Below are positions 24,613 to 32,781 of a stretch of DNA of 51,905 nucleotides, piece after piece (the stretch's first letter is position 1; each line of letters starts with the position of its first letter). The notes under the pieces were generated by a model, which worked only from the letters and a program-made list of their open reading frames with translations, was not told where the DNA came from and made no database searches. Source of the stretch: Chloroflexota bacterium. GTDB taxonomy: Bacteria > Chloroflexota > Dehalococcoidia > Lucifugimonadales > UBA3495. The position numbers and the translations under genes were made by a program. The stretch covers positions 1-51,905 of the forward strand of contig JAPPLU010000010.1 of assembly GCA_028874075.1 (NCBI GenBank), in the 5' to 3' direction.

Positions 24613-25190
24613 TTCTTTCGCACCTCCGCTATGGGACGTCCAAATTCCACAACTATCACATAGGCGGGAATCCCCAAATGGTCAGATGCATTAGTCTGGA
24701 GAAGCTTCTGGTTCACCCTACCGCTTATCTGGGTATCGGTGCCTGACATTATGCCTGAAACTTCCAGCCTGCCACGAACAGTTAGCTGTTCGTCTAACAA
24801 CAAAGGCGCCAATGACGTCGTTACTGCTTCTTCGGCTTCAGTCATATCTGCAGTCTTCCGGTCTCCCAAAAAATAATCGAAGCCTGTACCTCTTCTTGAA
24901 CGCAGAATAACCAACTGTTCTAACAATACGTTGAAAAGCATTACCGCTATGCCGGCAGCGCCATCTTCCACAGCCTCAACTGGATCGTTCCACCCTCTGA
25001 AAGCCTGAGGTGTGGCCCTTGTCCACGTCACCCGATAGACTTGCTGTGTTGAGCCCGTCACCCCGAGGCCCTCGCCTGGCAAATGTCCCTGAGACTCCAG
25101 ACATACCGCCCCTGCCTGTTCGAGGGCAGAGCCAATCTCGGGCGAAATGCCAGGGTTATGTGCTATTGTCAGCCGCCTAAGATCGAGCAT
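24609..25190 (-). CDS. Unrecognised protein, first gene of a two-gene module
   Basis: A 193-residue protein with a beta-type pattern and a distinctive RRGTGFDYFLG motif near residue 100, followed by an acidic helix (TEAEEAVTTSLAPLLLDEQ) and a final VIVVEFGRPIAEVRKK. Related GTG(F/V)DYWLG-bearing proteins occur as hypothetical partners of helical-repeat proteins in other genomes, but I know of no function. It is translated just before the TPR-like partner with overlapping stop and start. Lower G+C than the genomic backbone. The 320 bp upstream should contain its promoter. Confidence 0.7.
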   Translation of the reverse strand: MLDLRRLTIAHNPGISPEIGSALEQAGAVCLESQGHLPGEGLGVTGSTQQVYRVTWTRATPQAFRGWNDPVEAVEDGAAGIAVMLFNVLLEQLVILRSRRGTGFDYFLGDRKTADMTEAEEAVTTSLAPLLLDEQLTVRGRLEVSGIMSGTDTQISGRVNQKLLQTNASDHLGIPAYVIVVEFGRPIAEVRKK

Positions 25191-25517
25191 TATCGGTCAG
25201 GAGTACCAATTATGCATCTCCGTGAATAAATTACTCTCTGACAGAGCCGAGAGTGGTTCGATTGTTGAATGCGGGTTTTGGCAGTTTAGCAACCGCTCAT
25301 CCGCACTACAATACCCCCGCATTACATATCCCCAGATTTAGTGTAGAAGGTTATTCACTCTCCCCACTACCCAAATACCAGAGTCCCGTCAGCTCATAAG
25401 TCTGTTGCCCCACCCAACCACCCAATTGATAACCCCACCCCCCAACCCGTATAATACCCTCGAAATACCCTTTCAATTGCAGAGTAGCCCCCTACCTTCC
25501 GGCGGAGGATTTTGGAT
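25191..25517 (+). promoter_or_regulatory. Intergenic region with pdxS promoter
   Basis: This 327-bp divergent region holds no gene. On the plus strand TTGATA (25426-25431) and a perfect TATAAT (25450-25455) with an 18-base spacer make a strong candidate promoter for pdxST, with GGAGG at 25504-25508 as ribosome binding site. The leftward half (25191-25340) is AT-richer and should contain the promoter of the two-gene module. No PLP-responsive MocR/PdxR gene is nearby. Confidence 0.65.
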
Positions 25518-26408
25518 ATGGTTGACGTTCTTACCGGTACCTTTACTGTTAAATCCGGGCACGCCCAGATGCTGAAGGGCGGCGTGATTATGGATGTGGT
25601 GAACGCCGAGCAGGCTATGATCGCCGCAGAGGCGGGAGCCGTGGCCGTTATGGCCCTGGAACGGGTGCCCGCTGACATCCGCGCCGACGGCGGCGTGGCC
25701 CGCATGACCGACCCAGGCATAATCCAGAACATCATGGACTCGGTCAGCATACCCGTGATGGCCAAGTGCCGCATCGGGCACTTTGTGGAGGCCCAGGTGC
25801 TGGAAGCCATCGGCATCGACTATATCGACGAGTCCGAGGTGCTTACCCCGGCCGACGAGGTGCACCACGTCTGGAAGCACGACTTCCAGGTCCCCTTCGT
25901 CTGCGGGTGCCGCGACCTGGGCGAGGCCCTGCGCCGCATATCAGAGGGCGCGGCCATGATCCGCACCAAGGGCGAGGCCGGTACCGGCGACGTGGTGGAG
26001 GCCGTCCGCCACATGCGGGCAGTGCAGGACGCCATCCGCAAGCTGCGGAACATGCCCGAGGACGAACTGGTGGTGGAGGCCCGCAACCTGGGCGTCAGCC
26101 TGGAACTGCTGCAGGAAACCCGGGAGCAGGGTCGCCTGCCGGTGGTGAACTTTGCCGCCGGCGGCGTGGCCACCCCCGCCGACGCCGCGCTGATGATGCA
26201 GCTGGGCGCCGACGGCGTGTTCGTGGGTTCCGGTATCTTCAAGTCGGGCGACCCGGCCCAGCGGGGCTACGCCATAGTGCAGGCGGTTACCCACTACAAC
26301 GACCCCAAGATTCTGGCCGACGTTTCCAAGGACCTGGGCGAGCCGATGGTGGGCATCAGCGCCCGTTCCATCCCGGAGGAACAGCTTTTGGCTCCCCGCA
26401 GCATTTAG
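25518..26408 (+). CDS. pdxS: Pyridoxal 5'-phosphate synthase lyase subunit PdxS
   Basis: A 296-residue PdxS/SNZ TIM-barrel that joins ribose 5-phosphate, glyceraldehyde 3-phosphate and ammonia into PLP. D26 and the Schiff-base K83 in MAKCRIGHF are in place; the phosphate-binding GEAGTGDV and the barrel end [17 protein letters not shown] are intact. ATG at 25518 is nine bases after GGAGG and is preferred over TTG 25512. It forms the deoxyxylulose-independent PLP pathway with pdxT, 138 bp downstream across a large hairpin repeat. Confidence 0.97.
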   Translation: MVDVLTGTFTVKSGHAQMLKGGVIMDVVNAEQAMIAAEAGAVAVMALERVPADIRADGGVARMTDPGIIQNIMDSVSIPVMAKCRIGHFVEAQVLEAIGIDYIDESEVLTPADEVHHVWKHDFQVPFVCGCRDLGEALRRISEGAAMIRTKGEAGTGDVVEAVRHMRAVQDAIRKLRNMPEDELVVEARNLGVSLELLQETREQGRLPVVNFAAGGVATPADAALMMQLGADGVFVGSGIFKSGDPAQRGYAIVQAVTHYNDPKILADVSKDLGEPMVGISARSIPEEQLLAPRSI

Positions 26409-26433
26409 CCCGGTTATAGTTCTTGATACGACT

Positions 26434-26504
26434 TTTTCACAAAGAGACGCGGAGAATCAGAGAAGTGCCGATATTCTCTGTGTCTCTGCGTCGCTTTGTG
26501 AAAG
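26434..26504. repeat. Long imperfect inverted repeat between pdxS and pdxT
   Basis: Arms of about 31 bases (26434-26464 and 26474-26504) pair with a few mismatches: CACAAAGAGACGC..AGAGAA against TTCTCTGTGTCTCTGCGTCGC. The loop is about nine bases. The arm sequence resembles a dispersed repeat of the CACAAAG/ACGCAGAG type; a related fragment is at 37091-37119. In the RNA it would form a strong stem that may lower pdxT expression relative to pdxS or protect mRNA ends. Confidence 0.7.
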
Positions 26505-26546
26505 CCGGTTAATTGTTGATATTTGGACGTAACGGACAGGATAGCA

Positions 26547-27146
26547 TTGAAGATTGGGGTACTAGCCGTACAGGGTGACTTTGCCGAGCATATCGCCATT
26601 TTGCGGCGGCTCAACGTGGAGTGCCGAGAGGTCCGGTTGCCGGAACAACTGGAAGGCATTGACGGTCTCATCATCCCTGGCGGCGAAAGCACCACCCTGA
26701 GCCGGCTGATGAGCATCTACCACCTGCGCGAACCGGTGCAGGCAATGGCGGCCCAGGGCAAGGCTGTATGGGGCACCTGCGCCGGTATGATCATGCTGGC
26801 CCACGAGATTACCGAGGCCGACCCCATTCCCCTGCAGGTAATGGACATCGGCGTCCGGCGCAATGCCTTTGGTCGCCAGATTGACAGTTTCGAGCAGGAC
26901 CTGGATATCGCGGGGCTTGAACCCGACCCCTTCCACGCCATCTTCATCCGCGCCCCGGTGGTAATACGCGTGGGCCAGCAGGTGAAGACGCTGGCGGCCC
27001 TGTCCAACGGCCAGGCGGTGGCGGTGCGCCAGGGCAACCTGATGGCCACGGCCTTCCACCCGGAGTTGACCGACGATACCCGTTTGCACCGGTATTTCCT
27101 GGACCTGGCGGCAGACCCGGCCGGCCCGCCGGGGCGGGAAAGTTAA
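26547..27146 (+). CDS. pdxT: Pyridoxal 5'-phosphate synthase glutaminase subunit PdxT
   Basis: A class I glutamine amidotransferase that supplies ammonia to PdxS. The TTG at 26547, six bases after AGGA, gives a 199-residue protein starting (M)KIGVLAVQGDF, exactly where the family begins; the frame is open to 26523 but that extension is not conserved. The oxyanion loop GGESTT, nucleophile C78 in WGTCAGMI and the C-terminal His-x-Glu in AFHPEL are all present. Length is normal. Confidence 0.95.
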   Translation: MKIGVLAVQGDFAEHIAILRRLNVECREVRLPEQLEGIDGLIIPGGESTTLSRLMSIYHLREPVQAMAAQGKAVWGTCAGMIMLAHEITEADPIPLQVMDIGVRRNAFGRQIDSFEQDLDIAGLEPDPFHAIFIRAPVVIRVGQQVKTLAALSNGQAVAVRQGNLMATAFHPELTDDTRLHRYFLDLAADPAGPPGRES

Positions 27147-27163
27147 ATATCGCGACGGCGCCG

Positions 27164-28180
27164 ATGAAACCAAACTCAAACGTCCAGTCATTCCGCATCA
27201 CCGACGCCCTGCGGTGCACCTTGTTGAACGCGCCCGGGAAGCCGAACCTGGCCTGCCCGCGTCCGGCGCTGAACGGCGACCAGCTTCCCCTGTACGGGGC
27301 CCGGCTGTGGCGCAACGCGGTGATGCAACCCCGCAACCGGCTGGCGCTGGCCCGCTGGCAGGGGACCCGGCTGACCGGTCTGGTTTCCGCCCGCACCCGC
27401 TCCGGCCCGCGGGCCTGGGAGGTGGACGGTCTCTACCTGCCTGCCGCCGCCCCGACGTTGAACGGCAAAGGCCAAGGCGACGACGATTACAAGCTGGACC
27501 AGATGAACGCTGAAGCGCTGGCCTTGCTGGAGGACCTTTTCCAGGCGGTGGGCGAGCGGAGCGGAGAACGGATATTCCTGCGGTTGCCCACGGAGAGTCC
27601 CACCCTGACCCTGGCCCGGCGCAGCGGCTTCATCGTGGCCTGCAACGAAACCCTGGTGGAGGGGCCCGGCTCCCTGCACCTGAACGGCGCGGACGGAGAG
27701 ACAGCCGATCATTCGACGGCAAGGGGACTGCGGACCAGGCTGCCGTCGGACGAATACGGGGTATTCCAGCTTTACTGCGCCAGCGTGCCCGCCCGCGTGC
27801 GCCAGGCAATGGGGCTTACCTTCGACCAGTGGCGCGACGGACGGGAAGCGCCCACTCGCAGCGTTGCTCCCACCCGGCAACAGGAGTGGGTTGCAGAGGA
27901 GTCGGGCCGCATCGTTGGCTGGGTAAGGCTGGCCGGACGAGGCAAGTCGGTGGGCGCCGAGGTGATGGCCCACCCGGACAACCCTGACCAGTTGTTCCGG
28001 ATGGTGGACTTTGCTTCGCGCCGCTATCCAGGCCTGCGGTGGCTGGTACCGGATTACCAGTCTCCCGTGCGGGACAGGCTCACGGGCCGGGGGGGCAGGC
28101 AGCTGGGCGAATATACGATGATGGTGAAAATGGTGGCCGTTCCGGCCTTGGAATACGGAATGGCGCCGGTGGAGGCGTGA
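27164..28180 (+). CDS. GNAT-like acetyltransferase family protein
   Basis: A 338-residue protein with two regions resembling GNAT folds: residues 40-170 (ARLWRNAVMQPRNRLALARW, TLTLARRSGFIVACNETLVE) and 190-330 (AEESGRIVGWVRLAGRGKSV, VDFASRRYPGLRWLVPDY). The Q/R-x-x-G-x-G/A acetyl-CoA loop is not convincing, so activity is uncertain. It lies between pdxT and the R3H ATPase with an ribosome binding site for the next gene inside its end (GGAGG at 28171-28175), so it is probably co-transcribed. Function unknown. Confidence 0.65.
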   Translation: MKPNSNVQSFRITDALRCTLLNAPGKPNLACPRPALNGDQLPLYGARLWRNAVMQPRNRLALARWQGTRLTGLVSARTRSGPRAWEVDGLYLPAAAPTLNGKGQGDDDYKLDQMNAEALALLEDLFQAVGERSGERIFLRLPTESPTLTLARRSGFIVACNETLVEGPGSLHLNGADGETADHSTARGLRTRLPSDEYGVFQLYCASVPARVRQAMGLTFDQWRDGREAPTRSVAPTRQQEWVAEESGRIVGWVRLAGRGKSVGAEVMAHPDNPDQLFRMVDFASRRYPGLRWLVPDYQSPVRDRLTGRGGRQLGEYTMMVKMVAVPALEYGMAPVEA

Positions 28181-28181
28181 A

Positions 28182-29948
28182 TTGGTAGCAGCGCAAGAGC
28201 TGGTACAGGAAGAAATGGAGCGGTTGCTGGAGGTTTTGCCCCCCAGGGTGAGGAGCAACCTGGTGAAGGAGGAAAACCTGGCCGACCTGCTGGAGGTGGT
28301 GCTGGACCTGGGCCGGTTCCCCGAAGCCCGTTTCCCGTCGGGAGACATCATTCTGGACGACCGGGAGGTTACCAGGGACGACCTGGACTACCTGGTGGAG
28401 CAGATTGGCGACTTCGGCGACGATAACCGGGCCGGTATGGAGCGCACCCTGCACCGCATTTCCGCCATTCGCAACCGCAAGGGCCAGGTGGTGGGCATAA
28501 CCTGCCGCGCCGGCCGGGCGGTATTCGGCACCATCAAGGTTATCGAAGACCTGGCCTTCGCCAACAAGAACATACTGCTGCTGGGGCGGCCCGGCGTGGG
28601 CAAGACCACAATGCTGCGCGAGGTGGCCCGGGTGCTGGCCGACAACGCCCGAAAACGGGTGGTAATCGTCGATACGTCCAACGAAATCGCCGGAGACGGG
28701 GACGTTCCCCACCCGGCCATCGGCCACGCCCGCCGGATGCAAGTGGCCACCCCCACCCGCCAGCACGGTGTGATGATCGAGGCGGTGGAAAACCACATGC
28801 CCCAGGTAATTATCATCGACGAAATGGGCACCGAAGAGGAGACCGCCGCCGCCCGCACCATCGCCGAGCGGGGCGTCCAGCTTATCGCCACCGCTCACGG
28901 CAATACACTGGACAACCTTATCCTGAATCCCACCCTTTGCGACCTGGTGGGAGGCATCCAGTCGGTAACCCTGGGGGACCAGGAGGCGCGCTACCGGGGC
29001 ACCCAGAAGACGGTGCTGGAGCGCAAGGCTCCACCCACCTTCGATGTGGTGGTGGAGATACAAAGCTGGGAGCAGGTTGCCGTCCACGACGGCGTGGCCC
29101 AGGTGGTGGACCAGTGGCTGAGAGGCTACCCCATAACTCCGGTAATCCGCAGCCTGGATACCGACGGCGAAGTAATGGAACAGCAGGGCGATCCCCGACC
29201 CAATTCCAACCCGCCGGCTCCCTGGGCGCAGGACTTCGGCGGCGGGTACCAGGACCAGGGCTACGGCGCCCGCCGGTCGGGACGCAGGCAGGGTAGGGGC
29301 CAGGACCGGCCAATGGCGCCGCCTAGTATCCAGACCCAGTTCCAGCCGGCCTTCCAGGCAGACACGACTCACCAGGACGGCTACGGTGAAGGGGTAAGAA
29401 GCGCCCCGGCCCCTACCGGAGAGAACGGAGGAGAGAACGGCGCCCGCACCCTGGAAGCCCAGGTCTTTCTCTTTGGAGTAAGTCGCGACAAGCTGGACTC
29501 GGCCCAGGCCGAGGTGGGGCTGAACGTAGGCATCGTCAACGAACTGCGCCGGGCGTCCCTGGTGCTGACCACCAAGACTCACTACCGGCGGGGCGCGCAA
29601 CTGGTGCGGTCGGCCGAGTCCACGGGCACGCCGGTGTACGTGCTGCGGAAGAACACCCTGCCCCAGATTAACGACTTCCTGCGGATGCTGGCCAAGGAGC
29701 AGGGGGTGCCGGTACGGGGAGGCGGCCGCTCCCGCGAGGAAGGGGCGTCCAAGGAAACCCTGGACCAGGCGCTGATGGAGGCGGAAGAGGCGGCGCAGCG
29801 GGTCCTGGGCGGCGAGTTCAGCGTCCAGCTTAATCCGCAGCGGGCCTATGTACGCCGGCTGCAGCACCTGCTGGCCGAGCGGTTCAGCCTGTCGTCCACC
29901 AGCCGGGGCCGGGAACCGGAACGGTCGGTGTTGATTTACCGCGCGTAG
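28182..29948 (+). CDS. AAA ATPase with R3H domain (Ycf45/SpoIIIAA-like)
   Basis: A 588-residue protein starting at TTG, six bases after GGAGG. Residues 80-330 are a SpoIIIAA/Ycf45-type ATPase with Walker A GRPGVGKTTMLREV (about 140), VVIVDTSNEIAGDGD, Walker B QVIIIDEMGTEEE and TAHGNTLDNLILNP. Residues 340-430 are a low-complexity Gln/Gly/Pro linker. The C-terminal 60 residues are an R3H single-strand nucleic-acid-binding domain ending in the family-specific R-x-Y-V-R-R-x-Q-H region. The fusion is typical of Chloroflexota and Cyanobacteria. Role unknown, probably a nucleic-acid-dependent ATPase. Confidence 0.9.
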   Translation: MVAAQELVQEEMERLLEVLPPRVRSNLVKEENLADLLEVVLDLGRFPEARFPSGDIILDDREVTRDDLDYLVEQIGDFGDDNRAGMERTLHRISAIRNRKGQVVGITCRAGRAVFGTIKVIEDLAFANKNILLLGRPGVGKTTMLREVARVLADNARKRVVIVDTSNEIAGDGDVPHPAIGHARRMQVATPTRQHGVMIEAVENHMPQVIIIDEMGTEEETAAARTIAERGVQLIATAHGNTLDNLILNPTLCDLVGGIQSVTLGDQEARYRGTQKTVLERKAPPTFDVVVEIQSWEQVAVHDGVAQVVDQWLRGYPITPVIRSLDTDGEVMEQQGDPRPNSNPPAPWAQDFGGGYQDQGYGARRSGRRQGRGQDRPMAPPSIQTQFQPAFQADTTHQDGYGEGVRSAPAPTGENGGENGARTLEAQVFLFGVSRDKLDSAQAEVGLNVGIVNELRRASLVLTTKTHYRRGAQLVRSAESTGTPVYVLRKNTLPQINDFLRMLAKEQGVPVRGGGRSREEGASKETLDQALMEAEEAAQRVLGGEFSVQLNPQRAYVRRLQHLLAERFSLSSTSRGREPERSVLIYRA

Positions 29949-30115
29949 GAAGGGAACAGATTCTCCACGACCAGGCACGAATGTTCACTAATGTATGGGA
30001 GGGATCCACCTGGCTGCCCCTTGGCCAACAAGCTGGTGGCGTCGGGCGCGATGGCAGTCAAATGCATTGGTGAAGGTTCGTGTTTGTTTTTGCTCTGTAA
30101 CCCGCAGGAAAGGGG

Positions 30116-30862
30116 ATGAAGGTGGCCGGACTTTTCATAGCATTTGAGGGGGGCGAGGGTGCAGGGAAGACTACCCAGTCCCAGTTGCTGGCCGACCGGC
30201 TGGCCGACCTGGATGTCTCCTGCCTGTTGGTGCGGGAACCGGGGGGCACCGAACTGGGCGAATACCTGCGGGACTACCTGAAGAGCGACCGACCCCTGTC
30301 TCGGGAGGCGGAACTGCTGCTGTTCGAGGCGGCCCGCGTCGAACTGGTAACGTCCCTGATACTGCCGGCCCTGGAAGACGAGCAGGTAGTTGTCGCCGAT
30401 CGCTTCTACGGCTCCACCGTGGCCTACCAGGGATATGGCCGTGGGCTGGATTTGGACGTCATCCATTCCCTTAATCATTTCGCCACCCGGAGCATTGCGC
30501 CCGATATGGTATTCCTGCTGGACCTGGCTCCTGAGGTGGGAATAAAGCGGGCTATGTCCTTCCAGACCACCTTTACCGAGGGCACTTCGGGGGAGCTGGT
30601 GGCCCTGGAGAGGACCAGGGAAGGTACGCGCTTCGAGGACCTGGACATGGAGTTCCACCACAAGGCGCAGGAGGGTTTCCTGGCCCAGGCGGGGGCGGAG
30701 CCGCAAAGGTGGGTTCAGGTCAATGCAATGCAGCCTGTGGACGAAATAAAGGACGAGGTGTGGGAGCGGGTCCGGGAGCGCCTGTTCCCCGCGGCGACGG
30801 CAAAACCCCGCACGGCCAGGAAAATGGCGCCCCAGGGAGAGCTGTGGCCCCAGGCGACCTGA
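30116..30862 (+). CDS. tmk: Thymidylate kinase
   Basis: A 248-residue dTMP kinase. P-loop FEGGEGAGKTTQ lies at about 9-20, the DR(F/Y) motif VVADRFYGSTVAYQG near 95, and REPGGTELGEYLR is the substrate-binding region. Phosphorylation of dTMP to dTDP is the expected reaction. The C-terminus extends about 25 residues beyond the family norm as a basic Pro/Ala-rich tail. An apparent short leader places ATG four bases after AGGGG. A terminator follows at 30922. Confidence 0.94.
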   Translation: MKVAGLFIAFEGGEGAGKTTQSQLLADRLADLDVSCLLVREPGGTELGEYLRDYLKSDRPLSREAELLLFEAARVELVTSLILPALEDEQVVVADRFYGSTVAYQGYGRGLDLDVIHSLNHFATRSIAPDMVFLLDLAPEVGIKRAMSFQTTFTEGTSGELVALERTREGTRFEDLDMEFHHKAQEGFLAQAGAEPQRWVQVNAMQPVDEIKDEVWERVRERLFPAATAKPRTARKMAPQGELWPQAT

Positions 30863-30921
30863 GACCCAGGGTTTGAGCCAGCCAACCGGCCGAGGCTACG
30901 ACCCGTTCCGACAATAAGAAA

Positions 30922-30955
30922 GCCCCGCTACCTGGTAGCGGGGCGTCTTTTGTCT
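30922..30955 (+). terminator. Rho-independent terminator after tmk
   Basis: GCCCCGCTA, loop CCTGG, TAGCGGGGC at 30922-30944, followed by GTCTTTTGTC. A nine-bp perfect stem with a T-rich tail, ending the pdxS-to-tmk transcription direction. Confidence 0.85.
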
Positions 30956-30997
30956 AACCGTTAAGCCGGTTGCCGAGGCTGACCGGCGCAATAAAAG

Positions 30998-31282
30998 CTA
31001 GTTATCGGCGGGAACAGGCTCCAAGTTGCTAATCCGCTCGGTGATTACTTCCTTCATCTTGCGGACCCGAGCCAGGTCGGGATAGACATTGCCTTCGGCC
31101 TTCTTGTCGAAGATCTTCTCGCCATCTACAAAGACTTCCATGATGCCCTGGCCGCGCGGGGAAATGGTTATGGCAGCGTCGGGACCATAAGTGCGGAAGA
31201 ATTCATTCGCCATCCACGTGGCGGTAGCGTGGTGCTGTCAAGGTACGCAATAGGTGATCTCAATCTGGACTTTGCCTTCCAT
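30998..31282 (-). CDS. Rdx/SelW-like selenoprotein (in-frame UGA = selenocysteine)
   Basis: From ATG 31282, with a textbook AAGGAGG ribosome binding site, the frame runs MEGKVQIEITYCVP, then TGA at 31238-31240, then QHHATATWMANEFFRTYG, and on to the stop at 30998. The whole is the thioredoxin-like Rdx family (SelW/SelT/SelH) of about 90 residues: the first strand, the redox motif C-x-x-C/U (here C12-V-P-U15), the WMANEFF helix, EVFVDGEKIFDKKAEGNVYP and a final helix. Homologs have Cys or Sec exactly where this TGA falls, and the flanks on both sides are conserved, so readthrough as selenocysteine is the natural explanation. A SECIS-like hairpin follows at 31208-31223. Expected role: selenol/thiol redox protein in the cytosol. 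A nonsense mutation is the alternative. Confidence 0.85.
31208..31223 (-). promoter_or_regulatory. Candidate bacterial SECIS hairpin
   Basis: On the coding (minus) strand CGCCA, loop CGUGGA, UGGCG forms a five-bp stem whose loop starts 19 nt after the UGA. A G within the first two loop positions and this distance fit the published bacterial SECIS consensus as I recall it. A competing stem, CCACG/CGUGG, overlaps it. Short and within coding sequence, so moderate confidence. Confidence 0.5.
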
Positions 31283-31410
31283 GGTTCCTCCTTGTTAGGC
31301 ATACTCTCTGGGTTCATACAATTCTACCCAATATTGCTCATAAGTCAAGGGTGTTTCTTCACAATTGTGCATTTTGTAACAATTAGTTTACAAGATTGCC
31401 GAAATCCACG

Positions 31411-32190
31411 TCAGAATTGGGGTTGCCGCTTCTCCTTAAAGGCTTGAATTCCTTCCTGGGGATGGGGAGAGGTGGCGAAAAACTGCACAAAGGCCATGCC
31501 TTCCCGGTCAATTCCCGCCCGCAGGGGCAGATCCTGTCCCTGCCGGGTAATGGACTTGATCCAGGCCAGCCCGGTACGGCTCTTGTCCCGAAGTTGGGCC
31601 AGCAGCGTCTCCAGTTCCGCATCCAGGGAATCCGGGGGCACAGCCCGGAGGGCCAGTCCCCATTCCACCGCTTCGCTGCCGGAAAGCCAACGCCCGGTGG
31701 TCAGCAATTCCATGGCCCGCTGCATTCCGATGCGCCGGGGCAGGCGCTGGGTGGAGCCGCCGCCGGGCATCAGCCCGAAGTTGGCGTGCTGGTCACCCAG
31801 CCGGGCGTCCTCGGCAGCCAGGGTCATGTCGCAGGCCAGGGCCAGTTCCAGGCCCCCGGCCAGGGCAAACCCCTGGACGACGGCAATGGTGGGAACAGGC
31901 AGGTCTTCCAACTGAAAGAAGCACTCGTTAAGCAGCTTCACGTAGGGAGGCAGCAGGGAGATTTCGTCAAAGACGGTGTCGAAGAAAAGCAGGTCGGCCC
32001 CGGCGCAAAAGGCCCGGCCCTCGCCCCGGATGACCAGGGCCTTGACGGACTCGTCCTGGCTTACCTCCGAAACGGCGTGGGAGAATTCCGCCAGCAGTTC
32101 CAGGTTCAGGGCGTTAAGGGCGTCGGGCCGGTTAAGGCGAATGGTGGCGACCCGGTCGTCGGTTTCGAGAATGATGTTGGCGTATTGCAA
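31411..32190 (-). CDS. Enoyl-CoA hydratase/isomerase (crotonase) family protein
   Basis: Starting at TTG 32190, after GAGGTCCCCC, the protein is 259 residues beginning (M)QYANIILETDDRVATIRLN, the normal crotonase start. The oxyanion region RGEGRAFCAGADL and the first catalytic-position Glu in AGGLELALACD are present. The position of the second catalytic Glu of true hydratases is a His here (GDQHANFG in place of the usual QPEI). This suggests an isomerase or other crotonase reaction, not classical hydration. The frame extends upstream to 32376 but with unrelated sequence. It lies alone between the selenoprotein and a HEPN gene. Confidence 0.9.
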   Translation of the reverse strand: MQYANIILETDDRVATIRLNRPDALNALNLELLAEFSHAVSEVSQDESVKALVIRGEGRAFCAGADLLFFDTVFDEISLLPPYVKLLNECFFQLEDLPVPTIAVVQGFALAGGLELALACDMTLAAEDARLGDQHANFGLMPGGGSTQRLPRRIGMQRAMELLTTGRWLSGSEAVEWGLALRAVPPDSLDAELETLLAQLRDKSRTGLAWIKSITRQGQDLPLRAGIDREGMAFVQFFATSPHPQEGIQAFKEKRQPQF

Positions 32191-32242
32191 GGGGGACCTC
32201 ACGGGAGTCGGGCGGAATACGGCGGCAAATGGACTGAGACCT

Positions 32243-32626
32243 TTATACCCGGGCCATTGCCTCGGCTTCCTGAATGTACTCAACGGTTTCGCGTACGTCG
32301 GCAATGATGTCATCGTCCGGCTCCAGTATGCCATCGTAGAAACAGGCGCCGTGCAGGAATGACTGGCGATGGCCATATCGCAGCCGCAGCGGTTCCAGGG
32401 CAGGTTCTTGCCGGCGCAACTGCCGGATCATGCGCATGGTCTGGCCGGAAGTTCGGGGTTCCTCGCCCGTGCGGGCCAGGATCAGGGTGTCGGTGGCCCG
32501 CTTGGTGGCCACCCAGGCCTTGTCGGCGGCATTGCGAAGACGGCCCTGGTCCAGCATATCCAGGGCATCCTGGTACAGGTCACGGGCATCCGCGAAGAGG
32601 TAACTTACTCGTTCGGTTTCCAGCAT
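32243..32626 (-). CDS. HEPN/PaREP1-like helical protein
   Basis: A 127-residue all-helical protein. The pattern ARDLYQDALDMLDQGRLRNA, ADKAWVATKRATDTLILARTG and the downstream LHGACFYDG resemble PaREP1/HEPN-type proteins common in archaea and Chloroflexota, often paired with minimal nucleotidyltransferases. No such partner is adjacent. A catalytic R-x4-6-H HEPN motif is not clear, although RYGHRQSFLH is near the right place. It may be a remnant toxin or an unlinked adaptor. See also 39530-40036. Confidence 0.6.
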   Translation of the reverse strand: MLETERVSYLFADARDLYQDALDMLDQGRLRNAADKAWVATKRATDTLILARTGEEPRTSGQTMRMIRQLRRQEPALEPLRLRYGHRQSFLHGACFYDGILEPDDDIIADVRETVEYIQEAEAMARV

Positions 32627-32666
32627 AAAACCTCGTTTCCTTGAGTGTATGCCGGATTTTGTTTCT

Positions 32667-32777
32667 CTACCTGTTTACCACGAAATACTTGGCATGGCAA
32701 AGCAATGCCACAGACTCGCCGGGGATGTGGTCCCGCAGCACCTCTAGGTCGTCGCCGTAGTAGAGGGTGTTGGGCAT
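32667..32777 (-). pseudogene. N-terminal stub of a DNA methyltransferase
   Basis: ATG 32777 opens a 36-codon frame: MPNTLYYGDDLEVLRDHIPG, then ESVALL and an unrelated end. The first 26 residues match the start of site-specific adenine DNA methyltransferases, which read NTLYYGDNLDILRxHIPDESVDLIYLDPPF. The catalytic DPPF and everything after it is gone, replaced by sequence with a short inverted repeat (TGGCAT..ATGCCA). It begins four bases after the higA stop, so the intact gene was once the third gene of the higBA operon. Confidence 0.7.
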
Positions 32778-32781
32778 GGAG

